A stretch of 64,000 nucleotides of DNA from Jannaschia seohaensis. Its GTDB lineage: Bacteria; Pseudomonadota; Alphaproteobacteria; Rhodobacterales; Rhodobacteraceae. The translations under genes and the position numbers were made by a program. The stretch covers positions 1 through 64,000 of the forward strand of contig NZ_UETC01000006.1 in the NCBI RefSeq assembly GCF_900116765.1, written 5' to 3'. Below the pieces are notes generated by a model. That model had not been told where the DNA came from, searched no databases, and was given only the letters and a program-made list of their open reading frames with translations. Shown in pieces: positions 53,648-62,029 of the stretch; the stretch's first letter is position 1; every line of letters begins with the position of its first letter.

Positions 53648-54274
53648 TCAGACTTGCCCGGGCACGCCGTAGCGGGCCAGAAACGTCTCGACCGCGCCGT
53701 CGATGACGCGCGCCTTGTCCTCGGCGCTCACGGATTTGCGGATGCCGAAAATCAGCTCGGGAAAGAGGGTCGACTTGCAGAGTTCGTGGAACTGGTCCGC
53801 CGCGAGCTCGAAATCCTCGATGACGAGTTGGCCCTTGGCGGCAGCGTCGCGCAGATAGGCCACCATCCGCGCCTGGAGCAGCTTCGGCCCCGTCTCGTAG
53901 AATTCGCGGCCGAGTTCGGGAAAGCGGTCGCTCTCGGCCACGCACATGCGGAAGATCGACTGGCCGAACTCGGAGGTCATGAAGTCGACGATGCGGTGCC
54001 CGGCCGTCGTCAGCACCTCGCGCGGGCGCGCCATGTCGCACAGGACGATATCGGCCCCCTCCATCTGCGCGCAGCACTCCGCCTTCGCGACCTCCATGAA
54101 GAGCAGGCGCTTGTCGGTGAAGTAGGAATAGAGCGTCGCCTTGGAGACCCCGGCCGCGCGGGCGATGGCGTCGACGCTCGCCCCCTCATAGCCATCGGCC
54201 ATGAAGACGCTGCGCGCCCCATCGAGCACTTGATCGAACTTCCGGCCCTTCTTGACCGGTGTCGCGTCGTTCAT
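53648..54274 (-). CDS. TetR/AcrR-family transcriptional regulator
   Basis: The 208-residue protein has a DNA-binding domain at about residues 15-60 (VFMADGYEGASVDAIARAAG and VSKATLYSYFTDKRLLF) and a C-terminal helical domain of the AcrR/AefR type (FYETGPKLLQARMVAYLRDA). The ligand and target are unknown. No transporter or enzyme gene is divergently placed beside it; the nearest upstream gene is the small secreted protein on the same strand. An imperfect palindrome and a promoter lie upstream, consistent with self-regulation. Confidence 0.9.
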   Translation of the reverse strand: MNDATPVKKGRKFDQVLDGARSVFMADGYEGASVDAIARAAGVSKATLYSYFTDKRLLFMEVAKAECCAQMEGADIVLCDMARPREVLTTAGHRIVDFMTSEFGQSIFRMCVAESDRFPELGREFYETGPKLLQARMVAYLRDAAAKGQLVIEDFELAADQFHELCKSTLFPELIFGIRKSVSAEDKARVIDGAVETFLARYGVPGQV

Positions 54275-54296
54275 GCCGGCTCCCCCTGCTCACCGG

Positions 54297-54326
54297 AAAA
54301 TAGGGCCAGGGGCCGGATCGGCACAA
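54297..54326 (-). promoter_or_regulatory. candidate promoter of the TetR/AcrR gene
   Basis: Read leftward, TTGTGC (54326-54321) and TATTTT (54302-54297) are 18 bp apart, about 22 bp before the start codon. Just upstream, AACCGATTCGTT at 54337-54348 is an imperfect palindrome that could bind the regulator itself. Confidence 0.35.
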
Positions 54327-54461
54327 GCGCAGACTGAACCGATTCGTTTACAAATGCCGGACAGGACGAAGGGCCCCCGCCCGGAGCCGGGCGAAGGGGC
54401 AGCGAACGGGCCGGGCGGACAAAATCCCGGCGGGGCTGCACGCAGCGCAAGACCATCCGGG

Positions 54462-54710
54462 TCAGTTGTCCCCCTGGAGGAAAGCCACGGCGTTCGCACC
54501 AAGCGGTCCGCAGGCATCGGGCGCCAGACCGGCGGACCGCTCACGTTGGGCGCAGTCGCCGGAGGGCGCGGTCACCGCGCGGCTGACCGGAGCGGCGGGC
54601 AGATCGCCCCGGCGCCAGCCGTCGTCCTCGTCGATATCGATCGTCTGGGCGGCGGCAGGCAGGGCAAGCAAGGCAGTGGCCAGCAGAGCTGCGAGAACGG
54701 GCTGGGGCAT
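54462..54710 (-). CDS. small secreted protein of unknown function
   Basis: From ATG 54710 (GGAG six bases upstream) the product has 82 residues. A signal peptide is clear (LAALLATALLALPAAAQ); the mature part of about 60 residues is acidic near its start (TIDIDEDDGW) and has two cysteines (GDCAQRE and PDACGPLG), which could form a disulfide. No family recognised. It is transcribed away from the AEC carrier gene and lies 187 bp upstream of the TetR/AcrR gene on the same strand. Confidence 0.65.
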   Translation of the reverse strand: MPQPVLAALLATALLALPAAAQTIDIDEDDGWRRGDLPAAPVSRAVTAPSGDCAQRERSAGLAPDACGPLGANAVAFLQGDN

Positions 54711-54879
54711 TGCGGTCTCCAACTCGCATTATGAACCGAGCCGGTCGGCGTCGATTTCGACGGACAGCAGTCGCGGACAGCACCGTCAACAACAAACCAT
54801 GCCGTTCAGCTCGATTTCTCAGACCGCGCAGCAAACGGTTTCGGTTCCCAAGCCCGGCGAAAGCCTCTAGCCCTGCGGC

Positions 54880-55818
54880 ATGCTCGCGATCTTCCTCAAG
54901 ACCCTGCCCTTCTTCGCGCTGATCGGGCTGGGCTATGCTGCGGGCCGCCGGGGCTTCTTCACGCCCGAGGCGACCGCCTATCTCACGAAGTTCGTCTTCT
55001 ACTTCGCCCTCTCGGCGATGCTCTTCAACTTCGCGGCCAACCTGACGCTGTCCGACATCCTCGATTGGCACTTCATCGGCGCCTATCTCTGGGGCTGCTT
55101 CATCGTCTATCTGATCGCGACGGCCGTGGGCCTGTTCCGAGGCCTGTCGGTGGCCGAATCGGCGGTCGAGGCCCAGGTCGCCACCATCGGGAACGTGGGC
55201 TTTCTCGGCATCCCGATGTTCGTCCTGATCCTCGGGCCCGAAAGCGCGGGCCCCATGCTGATGGTGCTGGCCGTGGATCTGATCGTCTTCTCCTCGCTCA
55301 TCGTCATCCTGATCACCGGCTCGCGCGAGGGACGCGTGTCGCTCTCGACGCTGCGTACGGTGGGGATTGGCCTGGTGAAGAACCCGATGATCATGTCGAT
55401 CTCCGCGGGGATCGCATGGTCCGCCACCGGGCGGGAGCTCTGGGAGCCGGTGAACGAGTTCTTGTCGATCCTCGGCGCCGCGGCGACGCCCGGCGCGCTG
55501 TTCGCCATCGGCGCCTCGCTGGCCAGCAAATCGGCGGAACGTCTGGCCGTCGCGGGCTGGCTCACTTTCTGCAAGCTGGTGCTGCACCCGGCGGCCGTCG
55601 CGCTATCCGTCCTGGTGATCTTTCCCTTGGACGACCCCTTCGCGGCCACGGTCATGATCTCGGCGGCGGCCATGCCGGTGGCGGGCAATGTCTATATGCT
55701 GGCCCAGCATTACGGCGTCGCGCCCCAGCGCGTCAGTGCCGCCATCCTCGTCTCCACGGCCGTGTCCATCGTATCGCTGACGGCCGTCATCGCCCTGCTC
55801 ACTGGAGGAGCCCCATGA
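54880..55818 (+). CDS. AEC (auxin efflux carrier) family transporter
   Basis: This 312-residue membrane protein has ten helices in two halves. Early motifs are FFALIGLGYAAGRRGFFTPE and TKFVFYFALSAMLFNFAAN; the crossover segments are AQVATIGNVGFLGIPMFVLI near residue 105 and MISAAAMPVAGNVYMLAQHY near 270. AEC members export or import organic acids or similar small anions; the substrate is unknown. Its stop overlaps fghA by ATGA, so it is co-translated with a formaldehyde-detoxification enzyme. Confidence 0.9.
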   Translation: MLAIFLKTLPFFALIGLGYAAGRRGFFTPEATAYLTKFVFYFALSAMLFNFAANLTLSDILDWHFIGAYLWGCFIVYLIATAVGLFRGLSVAESAVEAQVATIGNVGFLGIPMFVLILGPESAGPMLMVLAVDLIVFSSLIVILITGSREGRVSLSTLRTVGIGLVKNPMIMSISAGIAWSATGRELWEPVNEFLSILGAAATPGALFAIGASLASKSAERLAVAGWLTFCKLVLHPAAVALSVLVIFPLDDPFAATVMISAAAMPVAGNVYMLAQHYGVAPQRVSAAILVSTAVSIVSLTAVIALLTGGAP

Positions 55819-56621
55819 AGACCCTATCCGAATCCCGCTGCTTCGGTGGCACGCAGGGCGTCTATTCCCACGCGTCCGAAGTGACCGGCACGCAGATGAC
55901 CTTCGGCCTCTACATGCCGCCCCACCCGACCGGCGCGGTCCTGTGGTATCTCTCGGGCCTGACCTGCACCCATGAGAACGCCATGACCAAGGCCGGCATG
56001 CAGGCCCTGGCCGCCGAGGCGGGCCTTGCGGTCGTCTTCCCCGACACCTCACCCCGGGGCGATGCGGTGGCCGACGATGACGCCTTCGACTTGGGCCAGG
56101 GCGCCGGGTTCTACGTCGACGCGACCAAGGGTCCGTGGGCGCAGCACTTCAAGATGGAAAGCTATATCACGGAGGATTTGCCCGAGACCGTTTTCGCCGC
56201 CTTCGATCTGGACCCGGAGCGCCAAGCCGTGACCGGCCATTCCATGGGCGGCCACGGCGCGCTGACATTGGCGATGAAGCATCAGGGCCGCTACCGCTCC
56301 GTTTCCGCCTTCGCGCCGATCTGCAATCCGTCCGTCTCTGACTGGGGACGGCCGCAACTGACGGCCTATACCGGGACGACCGAGCCCCATGACGCGACTC
56401 TCCTGCTGGAGGATCGCGGACTGGACGCGCCGCTGATGATCGATACCGGCCTCTCAGACCAATTCTGGGACAAGCTGGGGACCGAAGCCTTCCTGGCCGC
56501 CCTGGTCCGCACCCGGACGCCCGCCGAGATCGGCCTGCGCGACGGCTACGACCACAGCTATTTCTTCGTCTCCAGCTTCGCTGCGGCCCATGTCGCCTTC
56601 CATGCGGAGCATCTCGCATGA
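55815..56621 (+). CDS. fghA: S-formylglutathione hydrolase
   Basis: FghA completes glutathione-dependent formaldehyde oxidation by releasing formate. ATG 55815 overlaps the AEC stop with GGAGGAG upstream, giving 268 residues; the frame extends further upstream but is antisense-like there. Motifs are FGLYMPPHP, VLWYLSGLTCTHENAMTKAG near residue 45, the nucleophile GHSMGGHGAL near 147 and a late GYDHSYFFVSSF with the catalytic histidine. The usual partner gene for glutathione-dependent formaldehyde dehydrogenase is not in this window. Confidence 0.95.
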   Translation: MKTLSESRCFGGTQGVYSHASEVTGTQMTFGLYMPPHPTGAVLWYLSGLTCTHENAMTKAGMQALAAEAGLAVVFPDTSPRGDAVADDDAFDLGQGAGFYVDATKGPWAQHFKMESYITEDLPETVFAAFDLDPERQAVTGHSMGGHGALTLAMKHQGRYRSVSAFAPICNPSVSDWGRPQLTAYTGTTEPHDATLLLEDRGLDAPLMIDTGLSDQFWDKLGTEAFLAALVRTRTPAEIGLRDGYDHSYFFVSSFAAAHVAFHAEHLA

Positions 56622-57238
56622 CGGTGCAGGCGGTCGTCTTCGACATCGGCAACGTCCTGATCGAGTGGCAGCCCGAAAACTTCTTCGACCGGGAGGTCGG
56701 CGAAGAACGGCGCCGCGAGATGTTCGCCGCCATCGACCTCCATGCCATGAACGACCGGATCGACTCGGGCGAGAACTTCTCCAAGGTCGTCCGCGAGACC
56801 GAGGCCGCGCACCCGGACTTCGCCCATGAGATCGCGATGTGGCACGACCGCTGGCTGGAACTGGCCGCGCCGGTCATTCCGCATTCGGTCCGACTTATGC
56901 GGGCGCTGCGTAGCAAAGGCATCCCGGTGCATGCCCTGACCAATTTCGGCGTCGAGACCTTCGCGCTGGCCCAGACCGAATACGACTTCCTGACGGAATT
57001 CGACATGGCCTTCGTCTCGGGCCATCTTCAGGTCATCAAGCCCGCCCCCGCCATTTATGCCGCCGTCGAGGCGGGCACGGGGCTCACGGGCGAGGCGCTG
57101 CTCTTCGCCGACGACAGGCCCGACAATGTCGCCGCCGCCGAGGCGCGCGGCTGGCGCGCCCATCTCTTCGACGGGCCCGAAGGCTGGGCCGCCCGGCTCG
57201 TCGCGGAAGGATTGCTGACCGAGGAGGACGCCGCATGA
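56618..57238 (+). CDS. HAD-superfamily hydrolase (YihX-like)
   Basis: The 206-residue protein has motif I VVFDIGNVLIEWQP, where the nucleophile Asp is kept and the second acid is Gly, as in the YihX-type HAD-IA phosphatases. Motif II is HALTNFG, the motif III lysine is in LQVIKPAPAIY, and motif IV is LFADDRPDNVAAAEARGW. It probably dephosphorylates a sugar phosphate or similar; the substrate is unknown. It overlaps both neighbours by four bases. Confidence 0.9.
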   Translation: MTVQAVVFDIGNVLIEWQPENFFDREVGEERRREMFAAIDLHAMNDRIDSGENFSKVVRETEAAHPDFAHEIAMWHDRWLELAAPVIPHSVRLMRALRSKGIPVHALTNFGVETFALAQTEYDFLTEFDMAFVSGHLQVIKPAPAIYAAVEAGTGLTGEALLFADDRPDNVAAAEARGWRAHLFDGPEGWAARLVAEGLLTEEDAA

Positions 57239-58137
57239 CCGCACCCCATATCGGACCCGAAGCCGAACGCGCGCTCGACTGGATCGCGCTGACCGATGCG
57301 CTGGCCGCCGGCCACACCCTGCCGCGGGCGACCGTGGGCGATACCTTCCTCTATCGCCGCGATGACACAATGCTGTCGCGGGCGGCCTGGATCGACGGGC
57401 TGGGCGCGCTGGTGAAGACGGCGATGATCTTCCCCGGCAATGTCGCGGCGGGCAAGCCGGCGGTGGGCGGCGGCGTCTCGATCTTCTCCGACCAAGACGG
57501 CACGCTGGCGGCGACGATGGATTTCCGCCTGCTGACGAAGTGGAAGACGGCCGGCGACTCGCTGTTGGGCGCCCGGAGGCTGGCGCGACCGGACAGCCGC
57601 CGCATCCTCCTGGTCGGCTCAGGCACCGTGGCGCTTTCGCTGCGGCAGGCCTATGCTGCGGCCTTCCCGGAGGCCAGCTTCACGGTCTGGTCCCGCAACC
57701 CCGATAATGCCCGCGCCTTCGCCGAGGCCCATGACGCCAGCCCCGCGCCCGACCTGGAGGCCGCCGTCGCGGAGGCGGATATCGTCGCCTGCGCCACCAT
57801 GACCACCGAGCCCGTTCTGTGCGGCGCCTGGCTGCGCCCCGGTCAGCATGTGGACCTCATCGGCGCCTATCGCCCCGACATGCGGGAGGTGGACGACGAC
57901 GCGCTCCGCCGCGCCCGGATCTTCGTCGACAGCCGAGAGACGACCCTCGACCATATCGGAGAGTTGAAGATCCCACTGGCAGAGGGCGTGATCGACCGCG
58001 ATGCCGTCCTGGCGGACTATTACGACGGCGACGCGATGCGGCGCGGCTCCGACGCGGAGATCACAATGTTCAAGAACGGCGGCGGCGCGCATCTGGATCT
58101 CATGACCGCACGCTACATCATGGACGCGGTCGGCTGA
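57235..58137 (+). CDS. ornithine cyclodeaminase/mu-crystallin family protein
   Basis: At 300 residues this is the NAD(P)-dependent family that includes ornithine cyclodeaminase and several imine or amino acid dehydrogenases. A substrate-site segment KTAMIFPGNVAAGKPAVGG lies near residue 63, the Rossmann motif RRILLVGSGTVALSLRQAYA near 123 and VACATMTTEPVLCGAWLRPG near 183. The exact reaction cannot be assigned. It is the last gene of the AEC-fghA-HAD operon and ends shortly before a hairpin terminator. Confidence 0.85.
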   Translation: MTAPHIGPEAERALDWIALTDALAAGHTLPRATVGDTFLYRRDDTMLSRAAWIDGLGALVKTAMIFPGNVAAGKPAVGGGVSIFSDQDGTLAATMDFRLLTKWKTAGDSLLGARRLARPDSRRILLVGSGTVALSLRQAYAAAFPEASFTVWSRNPDNARAFAEAHDASPAPDLEAAVAEADIVACATMTTEPVLCGAWLRPGQHVDLIGAYRPDMREVDDDALRRARIFVDSRETTLDHIGELKIPLAEGVIDRDAVLADYYDGDAMRRGSDAEITMFKNGGGAHLDLMTARYIMDAVG

Positions 58138-58147
58138 GACCGGGCGA

Positions 58148-58168
58148 AAAGTCTTCAACGAAGACTTT
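58148..58168. terminator. bidirectional terminator hairpin between convergent genes
   Basis: AAAGTCTTC at 58148-58156 pairs with GAAGACTTT at 58160-58168 around AAC. A/T-rich ends on both sides give short U-tracts in either direction. It lies between the ornithine cyclodeaminase-like gene and radC, whose stops face each other. Confidence 0.7.
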
Positions 58169-58176
58169 GGCCCCCG

Positions 58177-58959
58177 TCACAGGATACCTTCGGACCGGAA
58201 GGACAGCTCCCGCGCCTTGCCGACGATCAGGTGGTCGTGCAGCACCAGGCCCAGCACCTGCGCGGCATCTCGGATCGCGTAGGTCATGGAGATGTCCGCC
58301 TCGGACGGGGTCGGATCGCCCGACGGATGGTTGTGGACCAGGATCAGAGCGGAGGCGTTCAGTTCCAGCGCGCGCTTGATGACCTCGCGGGGATAGACGG
58401 GCACGTGATCGACCGTCCCTTCGGCCAGCATCTCGTCGGCGATGAGTACGTTCTTGCGGTCCAGGTAGAGCGTGCGGAACTGCTCGATCCCCTGATGGGC
58501 GAGCGCGGTCTGAAGGTAGGCCAGCAATGCGTCCCAGGAGGACAGGATTGGCCGGTCGATCACCTTGGCGCGCGCCATGCGGTGACCCACCGCCTCCATG
58601 ATCTTGAGCTGTTCCACCACCGCTTGGCCGACGCCTTTCACCTCGGCCAGCCGGGCGGCGGGGGCGGCCATCACCCGGTTGAGGTCCCCGAACGTGCGCA
58701 GCAGCCGCTTGGCCAGAGGCTTGGTGTCGCCGCGCGGCAGGGCGCGGAACAGGATCAGCTCCAGCAATTCGTAATCCGGCATGGCCTGAGCGCCGCCTTC
58801 CATGAAGCGGGCGCGCAGGCGGGCGCGATGGGCGAGACGGTGGTCAGGCTCGTCATCGGGCACGGCTGCGGGGCGCGGCGCCCGGAGCGGCACGGCCATC
58901 GCGGGCGAGAACAGGTCGCCGGCAGGGGCCTCGGACAAGTGCGTGTCGCGTCGCGTCAT
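58177..58959 (-). CDS. radC: RadC/JAB-domain protein
   Basis: The 260-residue protein has an N-terminal UPF0758 helix-hairpin-helix part (LLELILFRALPRGDTKPLAK, then AEVKGVGQAVVEQLKIMEAV) and a C-terminal JAMM domain with HNHPSGDPTPSEADISMT near residue 217, whose His-x-His and Asp bind zinc. Despite the name, a repair role is doubtful; the family is often linked to DNA uptake or mobile elements. A perfect CtrA-type box ends 24 nt before its start. Confidence 0.92.
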   Translation of the reverse strand: MTRRDTHLSEAPAGDLFSPAMAVPLRAPRPAAVPDDEPDHRLAHRARLRARFMEGGAQAMPDYELLELILFRALPRGDTKPLAKRLLRTFGDLNRVMAAPAARLAEVKGVGQAVVEQLKIMEAVGHRMARAKVIDRPILSSWDALLAYLQTALAHQGIEQFRTLYLDRKNVLIADEMLAEGTVDHVPVYPREVIKRALELNASALILVHNHPSGDPTPSEADISMTYAIRDAAQVLGLVLHDHLIVGKARELSFRSEGIL

Positions 58960-58983
58960 GACGGCACTCTCGCCGCCGCCTGG

Positions 58984-58998
58984 TTAAAACGAGGTTAA
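58984..58998 (-). promoter_or_regulatory. perfect CtrA-type box upstream of radC
   Basis: On the leftward strand, TTAA-CCTCGTT-TTAA matches the full CtrA consensus. It lies 24 nt before the radC ATG at 58959, exactly the spacing seen at 6849-6863 before the barrel-like gene. It sits in the 58-bp gap between map and radC. Confidence 0.6.
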
Positions 58999-59017
58999 CG
59001 CACGGACCGGCTCCCGG

Positions 59018-59824
59018 TCAGAGCTCCGGCAGGAAACGGCCCTCGGGCGAGAGCGTGAAGATTTCGGCCCCCGTCGCGGTCACGCCGACGGAATGCTCGA
59101 ACTGGGCCGAGAGCGACTTGTCGCGGGTCACAGCGGTCCAGTCGTCGGCCAGCACCTTGGTCTCGGGGCGGCCCAGGTTCACCATCGGCTCGATGGTGAA
59201 GAACATGCCTTCCTCCAGCACGGCGCCGGTGCCCGGGCGGCCGTAATGCAGCACGTTGGGCGGCGCGTGGAACACCCGGCCCAGCCCGTGCCCGCAGAAA
59301 TCGCGCACCACCGACATGCGATGCGCCTCGGCATAGGACTGGATCGCAAAGCCGATATCGCCGAAGGTCTTGCCCGGCTTCACCGCCTCGATCCCCTTCA
59401 TCAGCGCGTCATGGGTTACCTGGATCAGCCGCTCGGCTTTGCGCGACGCCTTGCCGGCGATGAACATCCGCGAGGTGTCCCCGAACCAGCCATCGACGAT
59501 CACGGTGACGTCGATGTTCAGGATATCCCCGTCCTTGAGAACCTTGTCGCCCGGAATCCCGTGGCAGACCACGTGGTTCACCGAGATGCAGGAGGCGTGC
59601 TGATAGCCTTTGTAGCCGATCGTGGCCGAGGTCGCGCCGGCCTCCTCGACCCAATCGGTGATGAGCTTGTCCAGTGCGCCGGTCGTGACACCCGGCACGA
59701 CATGCGGTCCGATCCGGTCCAGGATCTCGGCCGCCAGCCGTCCGGCGGCATGCATGCCCGCAAAATCCGAATCCTCGTGGATGCGGATGCCGTCACGGGT
59801 CAGTCGGCCTCTGAATTCGTCCAC
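59018..59824 (-). CDS. map: type I methionine aminopeptidase
   Basis: Map removes the initiator methionine. The start is GTG 59824 with GGAGGA seven bases upstream; the ATG at 59992 would run into sfsA and is rejected. The 268-residue enzyme shows the metal ligands in order: two Asp in NIDVTVIVDGWFGDTSRMF near residues 105-116, His in FCGHGLGRVFH near 178, Glu in FTIEPMVN near 211 and Glu in SAQFEHSVGVT near 241. It follows sfsA by 52 bp on the same strand and precedes radC. Confidence 0.95.
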   Translation of the reverse strand: MDEFRGRLTRDGIRIHEDSDFAGMHAAGRLAAEILDRIGPHVVPGVTTGALDKLITDWVEEAGATSATIGYKGYQHASCISVNHVVCHGIPGDKVLKDGDILNIDVTVIVDGWFGDTSRMFIAGKASRKAERLIQVTHDALMKGIEAVKPGKTFGDIGFAIQSYAEAHRMSVVRDFCGHGLGRVFHAPPNVLHYGRPGTGAVLEEGMFFTIEPMVNLGRPETKVLADDWTAVTRDKSLSAQFEHSVGVTATGAEIFTLSPEGRFLPEL

Positions 59825-59876
59825 GGGATCGTCCTCCGTTGCGCCGCTGCGGGCCACATAATGACAGAAAGACGGA

Positions 59877-60563
59877 TTATCCACCAGCGACCGGAACGGC
59901 TTGGCCCAGCGCGATCCCGCCCGTGTCGATCCGGGTCGCATGGGCCCGCACCTCAACCCCGGCGGCACGGGCCGTGTCGAAGGCGGCGGCATAGGCCGGA
60001 TCGATATCCCGGGCGATGCCGACCGCGTCGCAATCGTCGCGCTGCAAGAGGTAGAGAAGCACGGCGCGCCCGCCGCCGCGCACCACCTCCGCCAGCTCGC
60101 TCATGTGACGCGCCCCCCGCGCCGTCACGCTATCGGGGAATTCGGCCAGCGTGCCGCTCCGGCGCAGCGTGACCGCCTTCACCTCGACGAAAGCGCCGCC
60201 GACCACGAAATCGACCCGGCTTCCGGCGCCATAGGCCACCTCGGAGCGGACCTCGCCCGTGACCCCGGGCACCGCGCCGGCCCGCAGCGCCTCTCCGACC
60301 ACGCGGTTGGGCAGCCCCGTATCCACACAGACGAAGCCGCCCCCGGGCAACTCCGCCAGACGCCAGCCGAACTTGAGCTTCTTGCGGGGGTCGTCGTTCG
60401 GCTCCAGCCAGATCCGCCCGCCGGGCGCGGCCTGGCCGGTCATCGCGCCGGGATTGGGGCAATGCGCCGTCACCTCGCGCCCGTCCTCGAGCCGCACATC
60501 GGCCAGAAACCGCTTGTAGCGGCGGATCAGCGTGGCGGGGACGAGCGGTGTGGCGAAGCGCAT
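59877..60563 (-). CDS. sfsA: SfsA family protein
   Basis: The 228-residue protein begins with the OB-fold-like segment LIRRYKRFLADVRLEDGREV and AHCPNPGAMTG, followed by the nuclease-like core with SRVDFVVGG and AFVEVKAVTLRR near residues 115-133, including the Asp and Glu-x-Lys of PD-(D/E)XK folds. SfsA was named for sugar fermentation stimulation in E. coli; its biochemical role is not settled. The map-sfsA neighbourhood is conserved in alphaproteobacteria. It is divergent from the cinA-like gene over 36 bp. Confidence 0.93.
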   Translation of the reverse strand: MRFATPLVPATLIRRYKRFLADVRLEDGREVTAHCPNPGAMTGQAAPGGRIWLEPNDDPRKKLKFGWRLAELPGGGFVCVDTGLPNRVVGEALRAGAVPGVTGEVRSEVAYGAGSRVDFVVGGAFVEVKAVTLRRSGTLAEFPDSVTARGARHMSELAEVVRGGGRAVLLYLLQRDDCDAVGIARDIDPAYAAAFDTARAAGVEVRAHATRIDTGGIALGQAVPVAGG

Positions 60564-60599
60564 GGCCCCGGCCTATACCCCGTCTGGAAGGAGACGCCC

Positions 60600-61322
60600 A
60601 TGCCCGCTGCCCGCCCCACCGCCGCGATGCTCGTGATCGGAGACGAGATCCTCTCGGGCCGCACCCGCGACGCCAACATGCACCATCTGGCCGGGCGGCT
60701 GACCGAGGCCGGGATCACCCTCGGCGAGGTGCGGGTCGTCTCCGACGACCATGACGCCATCGTCGCGGCCGTGCGCGCCCTGTCCGAAGCCTGGGACACG
60801 GTGTTTACCTCCGGTGGGATCGGGCCGACCCATGACGACATCACCGCCGACGCCATCGGCGCGGCCTTTGGCGCCGCGGTCGACGTCCGCGAGGACGCCC
60901 GCACCCTGCTGGCCGAGCATTACGCCCGCACCGGCAGCGAGCTCAACGCCGCCCGCCTGCGCATGGCCCGCATCCCCGAGGGCGCGACGCTGATCGACAA
61001 TCCTGTCTCCATCGCCCCCGGATTTACCATCCGCAACGTGCATGTCATGGCGGGCGTGCCCGCGGTTTTCCAGGCGATGGTCGCCTCGGTCCTGCCAACG
61101 CTGACCGGCGGTGTGCCGCTGACCTCCACCTCGACGCGGATCGACCGGGGCGAGGGGGATATCGCGGCGCCGCTCGGCGCGCTCGCCCAGGATTTCCCGG
61201 ACCTGTCGATGGGATCCTACCCGTTCCAGAAGGACGGCAAGTTCGGCACCAATGTCGTGATCCGTGGCGAGGACGCCGCGCGGGTCGAGGCCGCGACGGC
61301 GCGCCTGAAGGCGTTGCTGTGA
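60600..61322 (+). CDS. competence/damage-inducible CinA-like protein (MoCF domain only)
   Basis: ATG 60600 with AAGGAG upstream gives 240 residues. The molybdopterin-binding-type domain is clear: AAMLVIGDEILSGRTRDANM near the start, VVSDDHDAIVAAVRALSEAW, FTSGGIGPTHDDITADAIG near residue 80 and IPEGATLIDNPVSIAPGF near 130. The C-terminal nicotinamide-nucleotide amidase domain of full CinA is missing, so this is the short form. Its stop overlaps the GTG of the GNAT gene. Confidence 0.92.
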   Translation: MPAARPTAAMLVIGDEILSGRTRDANMHHLAGRLTEAGITLGEVRVVSDDHDAIVAAVRALSEAWDTVFTSGGIGPTHDDITADAIGAAFGAAVDVREDARTLLAEHYARTGSELNAARLRMARIPEGATLIDNPVSIAPGFTIRNVHVMAGVPAVFQAMVASVLPTLTGGVPLTSTSTRIDRGEGDIAAPLGALAQDFPDLSMGSYPFQKDGKFGTNVVIRGEDAARVEAATARLKALL

Positions 61323-62029
61323 CCTCGGCCGCGGAAGTCATGGAGGCGATCCGCGCCAGCTGGCCGCCTTCGGGGCTGGAGCGGCTCGGCCCCTTCGATC
61401 TGCCCGCCGAACGGCAGGGGACGCGGCGCGCCACATCCGCCCGCCTCGTGCAGGGCGCCGTCGCGACCGAGGCCGATATCGCCACCGTCGAGCAGGCGCG
61501 CCCCGGCACGATCTTCGGCACCATCGACGATCTGGAGGACGCCACGGCCGAGCGGCTGGCCGCGCGCGGCTATGTGGCGGGCGGTCTCTCGGATCTGCTG
61601 GCCGGGCCGGTCGCGCCGCTGCTGGGTGAGCTGCCCCGGGTCTCAGGCTTTCCGCACTGGCCGCCGCTGGCGATCTGCGCCGCGCTCTGGGACACCCATG
61701 GCAATGACGCGGCCCGCCGGGCGCCGATGTATCGCGCGCCCGAGCCGCGGACCGCCATCCTGCTGCGGACCGACGACCGGGCGGCGGGCGCGCTCTTCGT
61801 CGGCATCCATGACCGCTTCGCCGTCCTTCACCTCGTGCTGACCCTGCCGCAGCACCGCCGCAAGGGCGTGGGCCTGCTGGGCCTGCGCCACGCCGCCACC
61901 TGGGCCGCCGCGCAGGGCGCCGACACCCTGGCCCTGCCCGTAGAGGCGTCGAACGACGCGGCCACCGCCCTCTACGCCCGCGCGGGGATGACCCGCGTCG
62001 GCGGCTACCGCTACTGGAGCAAGCCATGA
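61319..62029 (+). CDS. GNAT-family N-acetyltransferase
   Basis: The GTG start overlaps the cinA-like stop and gives 236 residues. The C-terminal half holds the GNAT fold: FVGIHDRFAVLHLVLTLPQH, then RRKGVGLLGLRHAATWAAAQ (acetyl-CoA pyrophosphate loop) and LPVEASNDAATALYARAGMT near residue 210. The N-terminal half is less conserved and may be a degenerate GNAT domain. The acceptor is unknown. It overlaps the AhpD-like gene by ATGA. Confidence 0.88.
   Translation: MTSAAEVMEAIRASWPPSGLERLGPFDLPAERQGTRRATSARLVQGAVATEADIATVEQARPGTIFGTIDDLEDATAERLAARGYVAGGLSDLLAGPVAPLLGELPRVSGFPHWPPLAICAALWDTHGNDAARRAPMYRAPEPRTAILLRTDDRAAGALFVGIHDRFAVLHLVLTLPQHRRKGVGLLGLRHAATWAAAQGADTLALPVEASNDAATALYARAGMTRVGGYRYWSKP

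Noticed and set aside
54799-54870. 23-codon rightward frame before the AEC gene
   Set aside because: No ribosome binding site, no conserved features, and composition close to random.
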